A DNA stretch of 64,000 nucleotides from Thermomonospora echinospora. Lineage in GTDB: Bacteria > Actinomycetota > Actinomycetes > Streptosporangiales > Streptosporangiaceae. A program made the translations under genes and the position numbers. The stretch lies in NCBI RefSeq assembly GCF_900108175.1, contig NZ_FNVO01000023.1:47746-111745 (forward strand), read 5' to 3'. How positions within the stretch are numbered: the first letter of the stretch is position 1; the number at the start of each line of letters is the position of its first letter. Below, one piece after another: positions 1-10,348 of the stretch. The notes under the pieces are model-generated. The model worked only from the letters and a program-made list of their open reading frames with translations. It was not told where the DNA came from and ran no database searches.

Positions 1-625
1 GCTGCCCGGCTGGCCCGGCCGCGGCGACGGCGCCGAGCCCCGCCCCGACGGCGGCACGCTGGGCTTCCTCGGCCGCATCGACGAGCCCCGCAAGGGCCTG
101 CAGGTGCTGCTGAAGGCGTTCGAGATCCTCGGCCGGCGGCGGCCGGGGCTGCGGCTGCTGGTGGCCGGGCCCGGCGACGCCGACGACGTGCTCGCCAAGG
201 TCTCCCCGCAGTTGCGCGACCGGGTGGTGATGCTGGGCTTGGTCAGCGACGAGGACAAGATCCGCGCCTACCACTCGGTGGACGTGTTCGTGGCGCCCAA
301 CCTGGGCGGGGAGAGCTTCGGCATCGTGCTCGCCGAGGCGATGTCGGCGGGCGCCCCCATCCTGGCCAGCGACATCGAGGCGTTCCGCCGAGTGCTGCTG
401 GACGGCAGGGCCGGCGCGCTGTTCCCGGTCGGCGACCACGAGGCGCTGGCCGAGGCCGCCGCCGAACTGCTGGACGACCCGGCGCGCCGCAAGCTGCTGT
501 CGGCCGAGGCCCGCGCCGCCGTCCGCGCCTACGACTGGTCCACCGTCGCCCGCGACGTGGTCCGCGTGTACGAGACCGTCGCGGTCGACGGCGCCGGCGT
601 CGTCGAGTCCGGGGTCGGCGCCTGA
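1..625 (+). CDS. pimA: Phosphatidylinositol mannosyltransferase PimA-like, C-terminal part
   Basis: The open frame runs in from the left edge, so the N-terminal domain is missing. What remains is the C-terminal Rossmann domain of a GT4 family glycosyltransferase. It contains FLGRIDEPRKGL, typical of PimA, and the nucleotide-sugar binding segment GGESFGIVLAEAMSAGAPIL with the E-x7-E type motif. PimA transfers the first mannose from GDP-mannose to phosphatidyl-myo-inositol on the cytoplasmic face of the membrane, starting PIM/LAM lipid synthesis. Its TGA overlaps the ATG of the next gene by one base (TGATG), so the two are probably translated together. Assignment to PimA rather than another GT4 enzyme rests on these motifs and is fairly safe. 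Confidence 0.85.
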   Translation, partial: LPGWPGRGDGAEPRPDGGTLGFLGRIDEPRKGLQVLLKAFEILGRRRPGLRLLVAGPGDADDVLAKVSPQLRDRVVMLGLVSDEDKIRAYHSVDVFVAPNLGGESFGIVLAEAMSAGAPILASDIEAFRRVLLDGRAGALFPVGDHEALAEAAAELLDDPARRKLLSAEARAAVRAYDWSTVARDVVRVYETVAVDGAGVVESGVGA

Positions 626-1161
626 TGGGCCCGGACTGGCTGCTGGACGTCCTGCTGTGGGCGGCGGGCCTGTTCCTGCTCGGCCTGTACGTGTCCTGGC
701 GGGCGACCCGGCTCGACCGGCTGCACGTACGGGTGGAGACCGCCCGCGCCGCGCTGGACGCCGCGCTGGTGCGCCGCGCCGCCGTCGCCCTGGAACTGGC
801 CGCCTCCCGGGTGCTGGATCCGGCCACCAGCCTGGTGCTGGCCACCGCCGCGCACGAGGCCCGCACCGCCGACGCCGACGGCCGCGAGTTCGCCGAAAGC
901 GACCTGTCGCGCGCCCTGCGCGCGGTGGTCGACCAGCCGGACTTCCGCGCCATGCTCGCCTCCCGCGGCGACGGCACGGCGCTGCTGGACGAACTGGAGG
1001 CCGCCGCCCAGAAGGTCGCCTTCGCCCGCCGGTTCTACAACGATGCCGTCGCGGCCACCCGCATCGCCCGCCGCAAGCTGCTGGTGCGGATGATCCCGCT
1101 GGCCGGCCGGGCGCCGGTGCCCGACTTCTTCGAGATCGACGACGCGGCGCCCCGGTTCTGA
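625..1161 (+). CDS. LemA-like small membrane protein
   Basis: A 178-residue protein with one N-terminal membrane segment (about residues 5-24), followed by a long alpha-helical, Ala/Arg/Glu-rich cytoplasmic or external part. The segment FARRFYNDAV near residue 135 resembles the RRFYN motif of LemA proteins. Similar proteins are commonly found directly after pimA in actinomycetes. The ATG overlaps the pimA stop codon, which points to cotranslation. No catalytic residues are evident and the function is unknown; the LemA relationship is an inference from the motif and topology. Confidence 0.7.
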   Translation: MGPDWLLDVLLWAAGLFLLGLYVSWRATRLDRLHVRVETARAALDAALVRRAAVALELAASRVLDPATSLVLATAAHEARTADADGREFAESDLSRALRAVVDQPDFRAMLASRGDGTALLDELEAAAQKVAFARRFYNDAVAATRIARRKLLVRMIPLAGRAPVPDFFEIDDAAPRF

Positions 1162-1229
1162 GCGGGCGGGCGGCGCCGGTTCCGTTACGCTCGGCCCGTG
1201 CGCCGCAAACGCCGGGGAAAGGGTTGAAT

Positions 1230-2234
1230 GTGCGATTCGCGACGAGCCGGGCCGCCGCCACGCTCGGCATCTGCGCCCTGGGAGCGGGCCTGACCGCCTG
1301 CTCGGGCGACGATCCGAAGCCGCCCGCGCCGGCCGCCACCCCCACGCCGACCCCGTCCGCTCTGCCCTACCACCCGTTCGACGGGGGCCGGGACGGCCTG
1401 CGCAACCCGGTGCTGGCCGTCAAGATCGAGAACACCCGGCCGGCGCTGCCGCAGTCGGGGGTCCGCGCGGCCGACATCGTCTACGTCGAGCAGGTCGAGG
1501 GCGGCGAGACCCGGCTGATGGCGGTCTACTCCTCCAAGCTGCCCAAGCGGGTGGGCCCGGTACGCAGCGCCCGCATCTCCGACCTGGAGATCCTGCGCCA
1601 GTACGGCAGGCCCGCGTTCGCGTTCTCCGGGGTGAACCCCGAGTTCAAGCCGCAGATCCGGCGGGCGCCCATCTACGAGGTCTCACAGGAGACCGGCGGC
1701 TCGGCCTACTACCGCCACGGCCCGCGGCCCATCCCGTACAACCTCTACGCCGACCCGAAAGACCTGCTGAAGAAGGCGCCCAGGGCCGGCCTCCCCCGCG
1801 ACATCGGCTTCCGCTTCGGCCCGCCCCCGGCGGGAGGCAAGCCCACCGACGGCTACACGGCCCGATGGCCCGCCGCGACCATGGGCTTCACGTGGTCGGC
1901 CAAGGAGAAGCGCTGGCTGTCGACCCATGGGGGGCGCACCAACACCGCCGCCGAGGGCGGCGTGCTGGGCGGCGAGACGATCGTCATCCAGTACGCCAAG
2001 ATGACCCGCTCCCGCTTCCGGGACGTCCTGGGCGCCTATACCCCGATCATCCACTCCGTCGGCAGCGGCCGGGCCCTGGTGCTGCGCGACGGCATGTCCT
2101 ACGACGCGCGCTGGGCGCGGCCCAGCGCCGACAAGGGCACCACCTTCACCACCGCGGACGGCAAGCCGATGACCTTCGCCCCCGGCCAGGTCTGGATCGT
2201 CCTGGTCAACGACGGCAAGCCGGTCATCCCCTGA
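1230..2234 (+). CDS. DUF3048 (YerB-like) lipoprotein
   Basis: A 334-residue exported protein. The start chosen is GTG with GGGGAAAGGG six bases upstream; a TTG at 1224 is a possible alternative. The N-terminus is a signal peptide ending in the lipobox LTAC, so the protein is predicted to be lipid-anchored outside the membrane. A Pro/Thr-rich linker follows. The mature domain contains NPVLAVKIENTRPALPQSG and VGPVRSARISDLEIL, typical of the DUF3048 N- and C-terminal domains. The biochemical role is unknown; the family is found in the cell envelope of Gram-positives. Confidence 0.85.
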   Translation: MRFATSRAAATLGICALGAGLTACSGDDPKPPAPAATPTPTPSALPYHPFDGGRDGLRNPVLAVKIENTRPALPQSGVRAADIVYVEQVEGGETRLMAVYSSKLPKRVGPVRSARISDLEILRQYGRPAFAFSGVNPEFKPQIRRAPIYEVSQETGGSAYYRHGPRPIPYNLYADPKDLLKKAPRAGLPRDIGFRFGPPPAGGKPTDGYTARWPAATMGFTWSAKEKRWLSTHGGRTNTAAEGGVLGGETIVIQYAKMTRSRFRDVLGAYTPIIHSVGSGRALVLRDGMSYDARWARPSADKGTTFTTADGKPMTFAPGQVWIVLVNDGKPVIP

Positions 2235-2363
2235 CCGGAGCCCCGGCGGGTTACACAGTGCAGCGTCGACCGAGACGGACCTGACACTGTGGAGGGTCCT
2301 GACGCACGATCGGCAGGCCATACCATGGGAGGGCCATAGTCGTCCGTTTCGTGAGGTAACCCG

Positions 2364-3290
2364 GTGTCCACTGCCAGTTCCGCCCCCGTCGAGTCCGCCC
2401 AGCCCGCCCCCGCGACCGGGACCGCCAGGGTCAAGCGGGGCATGGCGGAGATGCTCAAGGGCGGTGTGATCATGGACGTGGTCACGCCCGAGCAGGCGAA
2501 GATCGCCGAAGACGCGGGCGCGGTCGCGGTGATGGCCCTGGAGCGGGTGCCCGCCGACATCCGCGCCGAGGGCGGGGTGTCCCGGATGAGCGACCCCGAC
2601 ATGATCGAGGGCATCATCGAGGCGGTGTCCATCCCCGTCATGGCCAAGGCCAGGATCGGCCACTTCGTCGAGGCCCAGGTGCTGCAGTCGCTCGGCGTGG
2701 ACTACATCGACGAGTCCGAGGTGCTGACCCCCGCCGACTACGCCAACCACATCGACAAGTGGGCGTTCACGGTGCCGTTCGTGTGCGGGGCCACCAACCT
2801 GGGCGAGGCGCTGCGCCGCATCACCGAGGGCGCCGCGATGATCCGCTCCAAGGGCGAGGCCGGCACCGGCGACGTCTCCAACGCCACCACCCACATGCGG
2901 CAGCTGCGCGCCGAGATCAAGCGGCTGTCCGCGCTGCCCGCCGACGAGCTGTATGTGGCCGCCAAGGAGCTGCAGGCCCCCTACGAGCTGGTCAAGGAGG
3001 TCGCGCAGACCGGCAAGCTGCCCGTGGTGCTGTTCACCGCCGGCGGCATCGCCACCCCGGCCGACGCCGCCATGATGATGCAGCTGGGCGCCGAGGGCGT
3101 GTTCGTCGGCTCGGGCATCTTCAAGTCCGGCAACCCGGCCCAGCGCGCCGAGGCCATCGTCAAGGCCACCACCTTCTACGACGACCCCGACGTGATCGCC
3201 AAGGTCTCACGCGGGCTCGGCGAGGCCATGGTCGGCATCAACGTGGGCACCCTGGCCGACCGCGACCGGCTGGCCACCCGCGGCTGGTAG
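2364..3290 (+). CDS. pdxS: Pyridoxal 5'-phosphate synthase, synthase subunit PdxS
   Basis: A 308-residue TIM-barrel enzyme that condenses ribose 5-phosphate, glyceraldehyde 3-phosphate and ammonia to PLP. Recognised by the nearly invariant family segments [45 protein letters not shown] and [14 protein letters not shown]. Start is GTG with GAGG seven bases upstream. A short, poorly conserved N-terminal tail of about 25 residues precedes the barrel. Ammonia is supplied by the glutaminase PdxT, encoded 0.8 kb downstream; the intervening gene is an unrelated conserved protein. Length agrees with the family. Confidence 0.97.
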   Translation: MSTASSAPVESAQPAPATGTARVKRGMAEMLKGGVIMDVVTPEQAKIAEDAGAVAVMALERVPADIRAEGGVSRMSDPDMIEGIIEAVSIPVMAKARIGHFVEAQVLQSLGVDYIDESEVLTPADYANHIDKWAFTVPFVCGATNLGEALRRITEGAAMIRSKGEAGTGDVSNATTHMRQLRAEIKRLSALPADELYVAAKELQAPYELVKEVAQTGKLPVVLFTAGGIATPADAAMMMQLGAEGVFVGSGIFKSGNPAQRAEAIVKATTFYDDPDVIAKVSRGLGEAMVGINVGTLADRDRLATRGW

Positions 3291-3424
3291 GCCCCCGGCC
3301 CGCTGACCGGCGGGTCAGTGAGCCCCCGCCGCTCGCCGAGGCGTGCGCATGCGGGTTACGCTGGGCGGCGGCCACCGGAAATGATGATCATCCGGGGGTC
3401 GGGCGGCCTCCGGGAGGGGAGACT

Positions 3425-4039
3425 ATGGCCTGGTCGGTAGCGCTCGCCTGCGCCAGCGCGGGTCCGCCCGCCGCAGTGTTCGGGCCGGGGCTGCGTTCCG
3501 ACCCCGCCGCGGCGGCGCGGGTGGCCCACGGGCTCTACCCAGCGGCCGGTCTGGTCGAGACCGGCGACACGGTGCTGGACTTCGCGCTGTGGCCGTACGA
3601 GGACGAGCTGTTCGTCGGCGCCTACGACCGGGCGCTGCTGGTGTGCGACCGGCGGCTGTTCTGCATGGACGAGGACGCCCGCCGGATCGCCGACACCGTC
3701 GGCACCGCCCTGCCCGGGGGACAGGGCGGGGTGCTCGTGCTGCACAGCGTGATCTCCGGCTGCTGGTTCCGCCGCTATGCGGGCGGCGCGCTGGTCCGCG
3801 ACGTGTTCGTCACCGCCGAGGACGGCGTGGTGATCGACCGGGGCGAGCGGCTGCCGGTGGAGCAGCCCTACTGGAAGGCGATCGACACGGGCGCCGGCGA
3901 CGTGCCGCTGCCGTTCGACCAGGAGTCCTTCGGGCTGGACCTGGCCCAGGCGTACATGTTCGGCCGGGGCATCGCCGACCGCGGCGAGGACGGCTTCCTG
4001 CCCCTGGAACTCCCGCTGCGCCGCTTCAAGATCGGCTGA
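3425..4039 (+). CDS. Conserved actinobacterial protein, DUF6928-like
   Basis: A 204-residue soluble protein with no signal peptide or membrane segment. The start is the ATG preceded by the purine-rich GGGAGGGGA. It has the pattern of the DUF6928 family: a hydrophobic N-terminal strand, a central [18 protein letters not shown] block, a [11 protein letters not shown] block and a C-terminal [20 protein letters not shown] block. No catalytic motif can be named. Its place between pdxS and pdxT is probably positional only. The family assignment is from memory of the pattern and is moderately sure. Confidence 0.65.
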   Translation: MAWSVALACASAGPPAAVFGPGLRSDPAAAARVAHGLYPAAGLVETGDTVLDFALWPYEDELFVGAYDRALLVCDRRLFCMDEDARRIADTVGTALPGGQGGVLVLHSVISGCWFRRYAGGALVRDVFVTAEDGVVIDRGERLPVEQPYWKAIDTGAGDVPLPFDQESFGLDLAQAYMFGRGIADRGEDGFLPLELPLRRFKIG

Positions 4040-4119
4040 GCGGCGCGCGGGTCCGGGGCGGTGCCGGCCAGCGTTTAGGCTCGAAGAGGTTCGCAGATCT
4101 TCGTGTGGAAGGCCGCTTC

Positions 4120-4746
4120 GTGACGCATGCTCAGCCGACGATCGGTGTTCTCGCCCTCCAGGGGGACGTGCGCGAGCACGCCCGCGCCCTGGAGGCCGCG
4201 GGCGCGCGGGCGGTGCCCGTGCGCCGCCCCCAGGAGCTGGAACGGGTGGACGGGCTGGTCATCCCGGGCGGGGAGTCCACCACGATGTGGAAGCTGGCCC
4301 GCACCTTCGAACTGCTGGACCCGCTGCGCAAGCGGGTGGAGGCCGGGATGCCCGCCTACGGCTCCTGCGCCGGCATGATCATGCTCGCCGACCGGATCCG
4401 GGACGGCGTCCAGGGCCAGGAGACCGTCGGCGGGATCGACATGACGGTCCGGCGCAACGCCTTCGGCCGCCAGGTGGACTCCTTCGAGTCCGATGTCACG
4501 CTGCCCGCCCTGGACGATCCGCCCGGCCCGTTCCGGGCGATCTTCATCCGCGCGCCGTGGGTGGAGGCCGTCGGCGACGGGGTCGAGATTCTCGGGCGCG
4601 TCGAGAGAGGCGAGCAGACCGGTAGGATCGTCGCCGTCCGTCAAGGGCGCCTCATGGCGACCGCGTTCCATCCCGAGCTCACCGGGGACTTCCGCGTGCA
4701 CCGGTACTTCGCCGATCTGGTGCGTCGGGCGATGGAGGAGGAGTAG
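4120..4746 (+). CDS. pdxT: PLP synthase glutaminase subunit PdxT
   Basis: A 208-residue class I glutamine amidotransferase that hydrolyses glutamine and channels ammonia to PdxS. The family signatures are visible: [13 protein letters not shown] at the N-terminus, IPGGESTTM, the nucleophile Cys in GSCAGMI, and the catalytic His/Glu in FHPELTGD. The GTG start has GGAAGG seven bases upstream; upstream codons in the same frame do not fit the family. Only four bases separate its stop from the start of yebC, so the two are probably one transcript. Confidence 0.96.
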   Translation: MTHAQPTIGVLALQGDVREHARALEAAGARAVPVRRPQELERVDGLVIPGGESTTMWKLARTFELLDPLRKRVEAGMPAYGSCAGMIMLADRIRDGVQGQETVGGIDMTVRRNAFGRQVDSFESDVTLPALDDPPGPFRAIFIRAPWVEAVGDGVEILGRVERGEQTGRIVAVRQGRLMATAFHPELTGDFRVHRYFADLVRRAMEEE

Positions 4747-4750
4747 ACAG

Positions 4751-5500
4751 ATGTCCGGCCATTCCAAATGGGCGACGACGAAGCACAAGAAGGCCGCGCT
4801 GGACGCCAAGCGCGGCAAGCTGTTCGCCAAGCTCATCAAGAACATCGAGGTGGCGGCACGGACCGGCGGCGGTGACCCGGACGCCAACCCGACGCTCTAC
4901 GACGCGATCTTCAAGGCCAAGAAGAACTCCGTCCCCAACGACAACATCGAGCGCGCCCGCAAGCGCGGGGCCGGCGAGGAGGCGGGCGGCGCCGACTGGC
5001 AGACGATCATGTACGAGGGGTACGCCCCCGGCGGCGTGGCCCTGCTGATCGAGTGCCTGACCGACAACCGCAACCGGGCCGCCTCCGAGGTGCGCACCGC
5101 GGTCACCCGCAACGGCGGCTCCATGGCCGAGCCCGGCTCGGTGTCGTACCTGTTCAACCGCAAGGGCGTCATCATCGTCCCCAAGAACGGCGTCACCGAG
5201 GACGACCTGATGCTGGCCGTGCTGGACGCCGGCGCCGAGGAGGTCAACGACCTCGGCGAGAGCTTCGAGGTGGTCAGCGAGGCCGGTGACCTGGTCGCCG
5301 TCCGCAGCGCCCTGCAGGAGGCCGGCATCGACTACGAGTCCGCCGACGCCAACTGGCTGCCCAGCGTCTCGGTCCCGCTGGACGAGGAGAGCGCCAAGAA
5401 GGTCTTCCGCCTGATCGAGGCCCTCGAGGACAGCGACGACGTCCAGGAGGTCTTCGCCAACTTCGACGTCTCCGACGAGGTCCTGGCGACCCTGGACTAG
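4751..5500 (+). CDS. yebC: YebC/PmpR/TACO1-family protein
   Basis: A 249-residue protein starting [16 protein letters not shown], the hallmark of the YebC/TACO1 family. The three-domain family length is complete, including RIEHARxxG-like [11 protein letters not shown] and the [15 protein letters not shown] segment. Family members have been described both as DNA-binding regulators and as ribosome-associated factors that help translation of polyproline-type stalling sequences. It lies in the usual actinobacterial neighbourhood, between pdxT and ruvC. The substrate in this organism cannot be read from the sequence. Confidence 0.96.
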   Translation: MSGHSKWATTKHKKAALDAKRGKLFAKLIKNIEVAARTGGGDPDANPTLYDAIFKAKKNSVPNDNIERARKRGAGEEAGGADWQTIMYEGYAPGGVALLIECLTDNRNRAASEVRTAVTRNGGSMAEPGSVSYLFNRKGVIIVPKNGVTEDDLMLAVLDAGAEEVNDLGESFEVVSEAGDLVAVRSALQEAGIDYESADANWLPSVSVPLDEESAKKVFRLIEALEDSDDVQEVFANFDVSDEVLATLD

Positions 5501-5719
5501 CCGGCGCCCGCCCGAGCGGGCGGGGATCGTGACACGCCGGCGACCGGGCCATGTGGCGCCCGTAAGGGTCGCGACCGGGCCGGTGGCGGGTGAGGGCGTG
5601 ACGGCGTCCGCGGCCGGGCCCGCCCGGTCCCGGGGCGACACGCCCGGGGCGGGATGCCGGGAAGGTCGGCGCCGGCCGGTAACGTGGCATCGTCGAACAG
5701 GTGGTCGAAGGGCGAGGGC

Positions 5720-6250
5720 GTGCGCGTTCTGGGTGTCGATCCCGGGCTCACCCGATGCGGTGTCGGGATCGTCGACGGCGCCCCGGGCAAGCCGCTGCGG
5801 CTGGTCCACGTCGCCGTGCTGCGCACCAGCCCGGACGAGGACATCGCCACCCGGCTGCTGGGCATCGAGACGGGGATCGAGGCGCTGATGGCGGAGTTCA
5901 CCCCCGACGCCGTCGCCGTGGAACGGGTGTTCGCCCAGCACAACGTGCGCACCGTGATGGGCACCGCGCAGGCCGGGGCGATCGCCATCGTGGCGGCCGC
6001 CCGCCGCGGGCTGCCGGTCGCGCTGCACACCCCCAGCGAGGCCAAGGCCGCCGTCACCGGGAACGGCCGCGCCGACAAGGCGCAGGTCACCATGATGGTG
6101 ACCAGGCTGCTGCGGCTGGAGGCCGCGCCCAAGCCCGCCGACGCCGCCGACGCCCTGGCGCTGGCGATCTGCCATGTCTGGCGGGGCGGCGCCCAGGCCC
6201 GGCTGGAGGCGGCCCGCCGCGCCGTACGACAGACAGGGAGCAGATCGTGA
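5720..6250 (+). CDS. ruvC: Holliday junction endonuclease RuvC
   Basis: A 176-residue RNase H-fold resolvase that cuts Holliday junctions symmetrically with RuvAB. The GTG start gives [14 protein letters not shown]; the Asp in GVDPG is the first catalytic acid, ERVF supplies Glu, and [11 protein letters not shown] contains the C-terminal acidic pair. GAAGGG lies seven bases upstream of the GTG. The longer upstream frame (from 5654) has no family match. Its stop overlaps the ruvA start as GTGA, indicating coupled translation in ruvCAB. The 219 bases between yebC and this gene show nothing recognisable. Confidence 0.97.
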   Translation: MRVLGVDPGLTRCGVGIVDGAPGKPLRLVHVAVLRTSPDEDIATRLLGIETGIEALMAEFTPDAVAVERVFAQHNVRTVMGTAQAGAIAIVAAARRGLPVALHTPSEAKAAVTGNGRADKAQVTMMVTRLLRLEAAPKPADAADALALAICHVWRGGAQARLEAARRAVRQTGSRS

Positions 6251-6852
6251 TCGCCTTCGTCAGCGGGCAGGTGACCGCCGCCGGGCCGGACGGCGCCGTG
6301 GTCGACGTCGGCGGGGTGGGCCTGTCGGTGCAGTGCACCCCGGCCACCCTGGCCGGCCTGCGGGTCGGCGAGCAGGCCCGGGTGCCGACCTCCCTGGTGG
6401 TTCGGGAGGACTCGCTCACCCTGTTCGGCTTCGCCGACGACGACGAACGGGCCGTGTTCGAACTGCTGCAGACCGCCAGCGGCGTCGGCCCCCGCCTGGC
6501 GCTGGCCATGCTCGCCGTGCACTCGCCCAACGCGCTGCGCCGGGCGGTGGCCGCCGAGGACCTCACCGCGCTCACCAAGGTCCCGGGCATCGGCAAGAAG
6601 GGCGCCCAGCGCATCGTGCTGGAGCTGAAGGACCGGCTCGGCGCCCCCTCCGGCGACGACGCCGGGCTGCCCGTCCCCGCCCGCGCCGAGCCCTGGCGCG
6701 CCCAGGTCCATACCGGCCTGATCAACCTCGGCTGGTCGGGCAAGGACGCCGAGGCCGCCGTGGACGCGGTCGCCGCCGAACTCGACGGCGGGCAGGTCCC
6801 GCCGGTGGCCGTCCTGCTGCGCTCGGCCCTCAAGAAGCTCGGCAGGCCATGA
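6247..6852 (+). CDS. ruvA: Holliday junction DNA helicase subunit RuvA
   Basis: A 201-residue junction-binding protein. The N-terminal OB-fold (MIAFVSGQV) is followed by two helix-hairpin-helix motifs, [17 protein letters not shown] and [19 protein letters not shown]. The C-terminal domain that contacts RuvB is present ([14 protein letters not shown]). The tetramer holds the four-way junction so that RuvB rings can drive branch migration. The GTG start shares the GTGA overlap with ruvC, and the stop shares an ATGA overlap with ruvB. Confidence 0.97.
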   Translation: MIAFVSGQVTAAGPDGAVVDVGGVGLSVQCTPATLAGLRVGEQARVPTSLVVREDSLTLFGFADDDERAVFELLQTASGVGPRLALAMLAVHSPNALRRAVAAEDLTALTKVPGIGKKGAQRIVLELKDRLGAPSGDDAGLPVPARAEPWRAQVHTGLINLGWSGKDAEAAVDAVAAELDGGQVPPVAVLLRSALKKLGRP

Positions 6853-7907
6853 GCGACCGCGATCGCCTGGTGTCGGCCGAGGCCGGCGCCGACGGGGACG
6901 AGCAGGTCATCGAGGCGGCGCTGCGGCCCAAGAAGCTCGACGACTTCATCGGCCAGCAGCGGGTCCGCGAGCAGCTGTCGCTGGTGCTGCACAGCGCGCT
7001 GCGCCGCGGCCGCACTCCCGACCACGTGCTGCTGTCCGGCGGCCCGGGGCTGGGCAAGACCACCCTCGCCATGATCATCGCGGCGGAGCTGGGCAAACCG
7101 CTGCGGGTCTCCAGCGGCCCGGCGATCGAGCGGGCCGGCGACCTGGCGGCGGTGCTGTCCACCCTGTCGGAGGGCGAGGTGCTGTTCCTGGACGAGATCC
7201 ACCGGATGGCCCGCCCCGCCGAGGAGATGCTCTACCTGGCGATGGAGGACTTCCGGGTCGACGTAGTGGTCGGCAAGGGCCCCGGTGCCACCGCGATCCC
7301 GCTGGACATCGCCCCGTTCACGCTGGTGGGCGCGACCACCCGGGCGGGCATGCTGCCCGGCCCGCTGCGCGACCGGTTCGGCTTCGTCGCGCACATGGAC
7401 TTCTACGCCCCGGCCGAACTGGAGGTCATCGTCCGCCGCTCGGCACGGCTGCTGGACGTGCGGATCGAGGACGAGGGCGCTGCGGAGATCGCCGGGCGGT
7501 CCCGGGGCACCCCCCGGATCGCCAACCGGCTGCTGCGGCGGGTCCGCGACTACGCCGAGGTCCGCGCCGACGGCCTGATCACCCGGGAACTGGCGCGGGC
7601 GGCGCTGACCCTGTACGAGGTGGACGAGCGCGGCCTGGACCGGCTGGACCGGGCGGTGCTGGGGTCGCTGCTGCGCAAGTTCGGCGGCGGTCCCGTGGGG
7701 CTGTCCACGCTGGCGGTGTCGGTGGGGGAGGAGCCCGAGACGGTGGAGGTGGTCGCCGAACCGTTCCTGGTGCGCCAGGGGCTGCTGGCGCGCACGCCGC
7801 GTGGCCGGATCGCCACTCCGGCCGCCTGGCGCCACCTGGGCCTCACCCCTCCGCCCTCGGCGCCGATGGCCGACACCCTGTTCGCCGTGGACGAGGATCT
7901 CGAATAA
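6849..7907 (+). CDS. ruvB: Holliday junction branch migration ATPase RuvB
   Basis: A 352-residue AAA+ motor. Walker A is GGPGLGKTT, Walker B is LFLDEIHRM, sensor 1 lies in LVGATTRAG and the arginine finger region in GPLRDRFG. The C-terminal winged-helix domain that touches DNA contains [19 protein letters not shown]. The ATG overlaps the ruvA stop as ATGA. It is the last gene of ruvCAB; the next operon begins with its own promoter about 40 bases after the stop. Confidence 0.98.
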   Translation: MSDRDRLVSAEAGADGDEQVIEAALRPKKLDDFIGQQRVREQLSLVLHSALRRGRTPDHVLLSGGPGLGKTTLAMIIAAELGKPLRVSSGPAIERAGDLAAVLSTLSEGEVLFLDEIHRMARPAEEMLYLAMEDFRVDVVVGKGPGATAIPLDIAPFTLVGATTRAGMLPGPLRDRFGFVAHMDFYAPAELEVIVRRSARLLDVRIEDEGAAEIAGRSRGTPRIANRLLRRVRDYAEVRADGLITRELARAALTLYEVDERGLDRLDRAVLGSLLRKFGGGPVGLSTLAVSVGEEPETVEVVAEPFLVRQGLLARTPRGRIATPAAWRHLGLTPPPSAPMADTLFAVDEDLE

Positions 7908-7946
7908 CCGTTCGGGAACTTCCGGGCGCTGCGAGTCGTCTCGTCG

Positions 7947-7975
7947 TTGCCGGTGTTTCGCGTAATCTCTACACT
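7947..7975 (+). promoter_or_regulatory. Vegetative-type promoter for yajC-secDF
   Basis: TTGCCG at 7947-7952 and TACACT at 7970-7975 are separated by exactly 17 bases, matching the housekeeping sigma consensus of actinomycetes. It lies just after ruvB and about 95 bases before yajC, the only gene it could serve in this orientation. Call is by consensus match only. Confidence 0.6.
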
Positions 7976-8070
7976 CCGGGACTTGGTCGCCGTCCCCAGC
8001 AGGCGGTCCCGCGCGTGAACGTCAGTCCGGCGAAAGGCTGGGGCAACCCACATTGGAAGGATGCCCTTCG

Positions 8071-8526
8071 ATGGGCGACAGCATGTTCCTGGCACAGAGC
8101 TCCGGCGGCAGCGGGGCCTTCAACCTCATCCTGCTGCTGGCGATCCCCGTGGTCTTCTACCTGCTGCTGATCCGGCCGCAGAACAAGCGCCGGCGCGAGC
8201 AACTGCAGATGCAGAGCTCCCTGCACCCGGGGGTGCGCGTGATGACGACCAGCGGGATGTACGCCGAGGTGGTCTCCGTCGACGACGACGGCCTGGTGCT
8301 GGAGATCGCCCCGGGAGTCCAGGCCCGCTTCGTCAAGCAGGCCATCATGAACGTCATCGCCGACGACGCCGCCGACACCGACGACGTTGAGGACGTCGAG
8401 AACGACGACACCGTCGAGGACGACGCCAAGCCCGCCGACCGCGTGGACCTCGGCAAGGACACCGACATCGCCGAGGATGACGACAAGGCCGCGCAGGCCA
8501 CGAAGGCCGACAAGCACTCGGCCTGA
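8071..8526 (+). CDS. yajC: Preprotein translocase accessory subunit YajC
   Basis: A 151-residue single-pass membrane protein that joins SecDF next to the SecYEG channel. The membrane segment is at about residues 12-32 (FNLILLLAIPVVFYLLLIRP) followed by the conserved basic NKRRREQ and the soluble LHPGVRVMTTSGMYAEVV domain. The C-terminal 45 residues are a very acidic Asp/Glu-rich tail that is longer than in many YajC proteins. ATG 8071 was chosen with GGAAGG ten bases upstream; ATG 8083 is possible. It is the first gene of yajC-secD-secF. Confidence 0.95.
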   Translation: MGDSMFLAQSSGGSGAFNLILLLAIPVVFYLLLIRPQNKRRREQLQMQSSLHPGVRVMTTSGMYAEVVSVDDDGLVLEIAPGVQARFVKQAIMNVIADDAADTDDVEDVENDDTVEDDAKPADRVDLGKDTDIAEDDDKAAQATKADKHSA

Positions 8527-8554
8527 CCGAGCCGGAACGGGAAGAGACCCTTCA

Positions 8555-10348
8555 GTGGCACCACCCCGTAACCAGTCCCGCCCCGGCCGGACGATCCTGG
8601 TGCTGTTCGCTGTCCTGGCGGCGCTGACCGGGGTGATGTTCCTGCAGGGACAGACCACTCCCAAGCTCGCGCTGGACCTGGCGGGCGGCACCACCGTTAC
8701 GCTGACCGCGGCCACCGAGAGCGGCCGCACCCCGCCGGACACGCAGATGCGGCAGGCCGTCAGCATCATCCGCGACCGGGTGAACGGCCTGGGCGTCTCC
8801 GAGGCCGAGGTCAGCCAGCAGGGCGCCAACCACATCGTGGTGCAGGTCCCCGGCACGGGCGACCAGCGGCGGATCGTCGACCTGATCGGGACCACCGCCC
8901 AGCTGCAGTTCCGCCAGGTCTACGCGGCGGCCGCGGCCACGCCCCCGGCGACCTCGCCGAGCCCGTCGACCAGCCCGTCGACGAAGCCGTCCTCCTCGCC
9001 CGGCGGCGCGGGCGACGGCTCCAGCCCGTCGCCGAGCGGGTCGGCGGGCACGCCGTCGTCCACGCCCTCGGCCGGTTCCCGGCCGAGGGCGCTGTCGCAG
9101 GCGCTGGCCGCGCCGTCGCCCTCGCCGTCCGGGCCCGCCCCGTCCGGGTCCACGACCCCTGGGCCGTCGCCGTCCGCGTCGATCCCGCCCGAGCTGCTGA
9201 ACCAGCTGAACGGCGACGACTTCGGCGGCATCGACGACAAGGCCGTCATCGCCCAGTTCGAGAAGCTGAACTGCGCCGGGCCGGACAAGAAGGTGCCCGG
9301 CTCCGACGACCCGCGCAAGAAGTGGGTGGCGGCCTGCGACCAGGACGGCAGCGCCAAGTACATCCTGGGCCCGGTGCGGGTGGAGGGCCGGCAGGTCGCC
9401 GAGGCCAACGCCGTCCCGCCGAACCCGCAGCAGGGCCAGACCAGCTGGTCGGTCCAGCTGCGGTTCAAGTCCGAGGGCGGCCGGCAGTTCGGCCAGCTGA
9501 CCTCCGAGGCCTACCGGCAGTACCAGGCCGACCCGTCCTCGCCGCGGCGGCAGATCGCCATCGTGCTGGACGGGCAGGTGGTGTCGGCCCCCGAGATCGC
9601 ACGCGGTGCGATCACCGGCGGCACCGCCAGCATCGACGGCCCGCCCGACAGCTTCAACCAGACCTACGCCACCGACCTGGCCAACGTGCTCAAGTACGGG
9701 GCGCTGCCGCTGAAGTTCGACAAGAGCTCGATCGAGACGGTCTCCTCCACCCTGGGCTCGGACCAGCTGAGCAAGGGCCTGCAGGCCGGCGCGATCGGCC
9801 TGCTGCTGGTGCTGGCCTACTCGCTGCTGTACTACCGGGGCCTGGGGCTGGTGTCGCTGGCCAGCCTGACGGTCGCGGCGGGCATCACCTACCTGTCGGT
9901 GGTGCTGCTGGGCAGTGAGAGCACCCTCGGCTTCCGGCTGTCGCTGGCGCACGTCATCGGCCTGATCGTGTCGATCGGCATCGCGGCCGACTCGTTCATC
10001 GTCTACTTCGAACGGCTGCGCGACGAGTTGCGCGAGGGTCGGCCGCTGCGGCCGGCCGTGGAGAGCGCCTGGAAACGGGCCCGGCGCACCATCCTGGTCG
10101 CCGACGCGGTGATGTTCATCGGCGCCGCGGTGCTGTACGGGCTGGCGGTCGGTGGGGTGAAGGGCTTCGCGTTTGCGATCGGGCTGACCACGCTGATCGA
10201 CGTCGTGGTGGTGTTCCTGTTCACCAAGCCGATGGTGGCCCTGCTGGCCCGCCGGGAGTTCTTCGCCGGCGGCCACCGGTGGTCGGGGCTGGACCGCGAG
10301 CGACTCCGTAAGACCAGGCCTGCCCCGTCGCTGACCAAGGAGGCCTGA
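8555..10348 (+). CDS. secD: Protein translocase subunit SecD
   Basis: A 597-residue RND-like membrane protein that, with SecF, uses the proton gradient to complete protein export. The GTG start has GGGAAGAG eight bases upstream and leads into the first membrane segment (residues 10-28). The P1 head contains LALDLAGGTTVTL and RDRVNGLGVSEAEV. A Ser/Pro/Thr-rich low-complexity insert occupies roughly residues 125-210, inside the extracytoplasmic domain; it is not part of the conserved fold. The C-terminal bundle of five membrane segments includes SIGIAADSFIVYFERLRDE. Its TGA overlaps the secF ATG by one base. Confidence 0.96.
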   Translation: MAPPRNQSRPGRTILVLFAVLAALTGVMFLQGQTTPKLALDLAGGTTVTLTAATESGRTPPDTQMRQAVSIIRDRVNGLGVSEAEVSQQGANHIVVQVPGTGDQRRIVDLIGTTAQLQFRQVYAAAAATPPATSPSPSTSPSTKPSSSPGGAGDGSSPSPSGSAGTPSSTPSAGSRPRALSQALAAPSPSPSGPAPSGSTTPGPSPSASIPPELLNQLNGDDFGGIDDKAVIAQFEKLNCAGPDKKVPGSDDPRKKWVAACDQDGSAKYILGPVRVEGRQVAEANAVPPNPQQGQTSWSVQLRFKSEGGRQFGQLTSEAYRQYQADPSSPRRQIAIVLDGQVVSAPEIARGAITGGTASIDGPPDSFNQTYATDLANVLKYGALPLKFDKSSIETVSSTLGSDQLSKGLQAGAIGLLLVLAYSLLYYRGLGLVSLASLTVAAGITYLSVVLLGSESTLGFRLSLAHVIGLIVSIGIAADSFIVYFERLRDELREGRPLRPAVESAWKRARRTILVADAVMFIGAAVLYGLAVGGVKGFAFAIGLTTLIDVVVVFLFTKPMVALLARREFFAGGHRWSGLDRERLRKTRPAPSLTKEA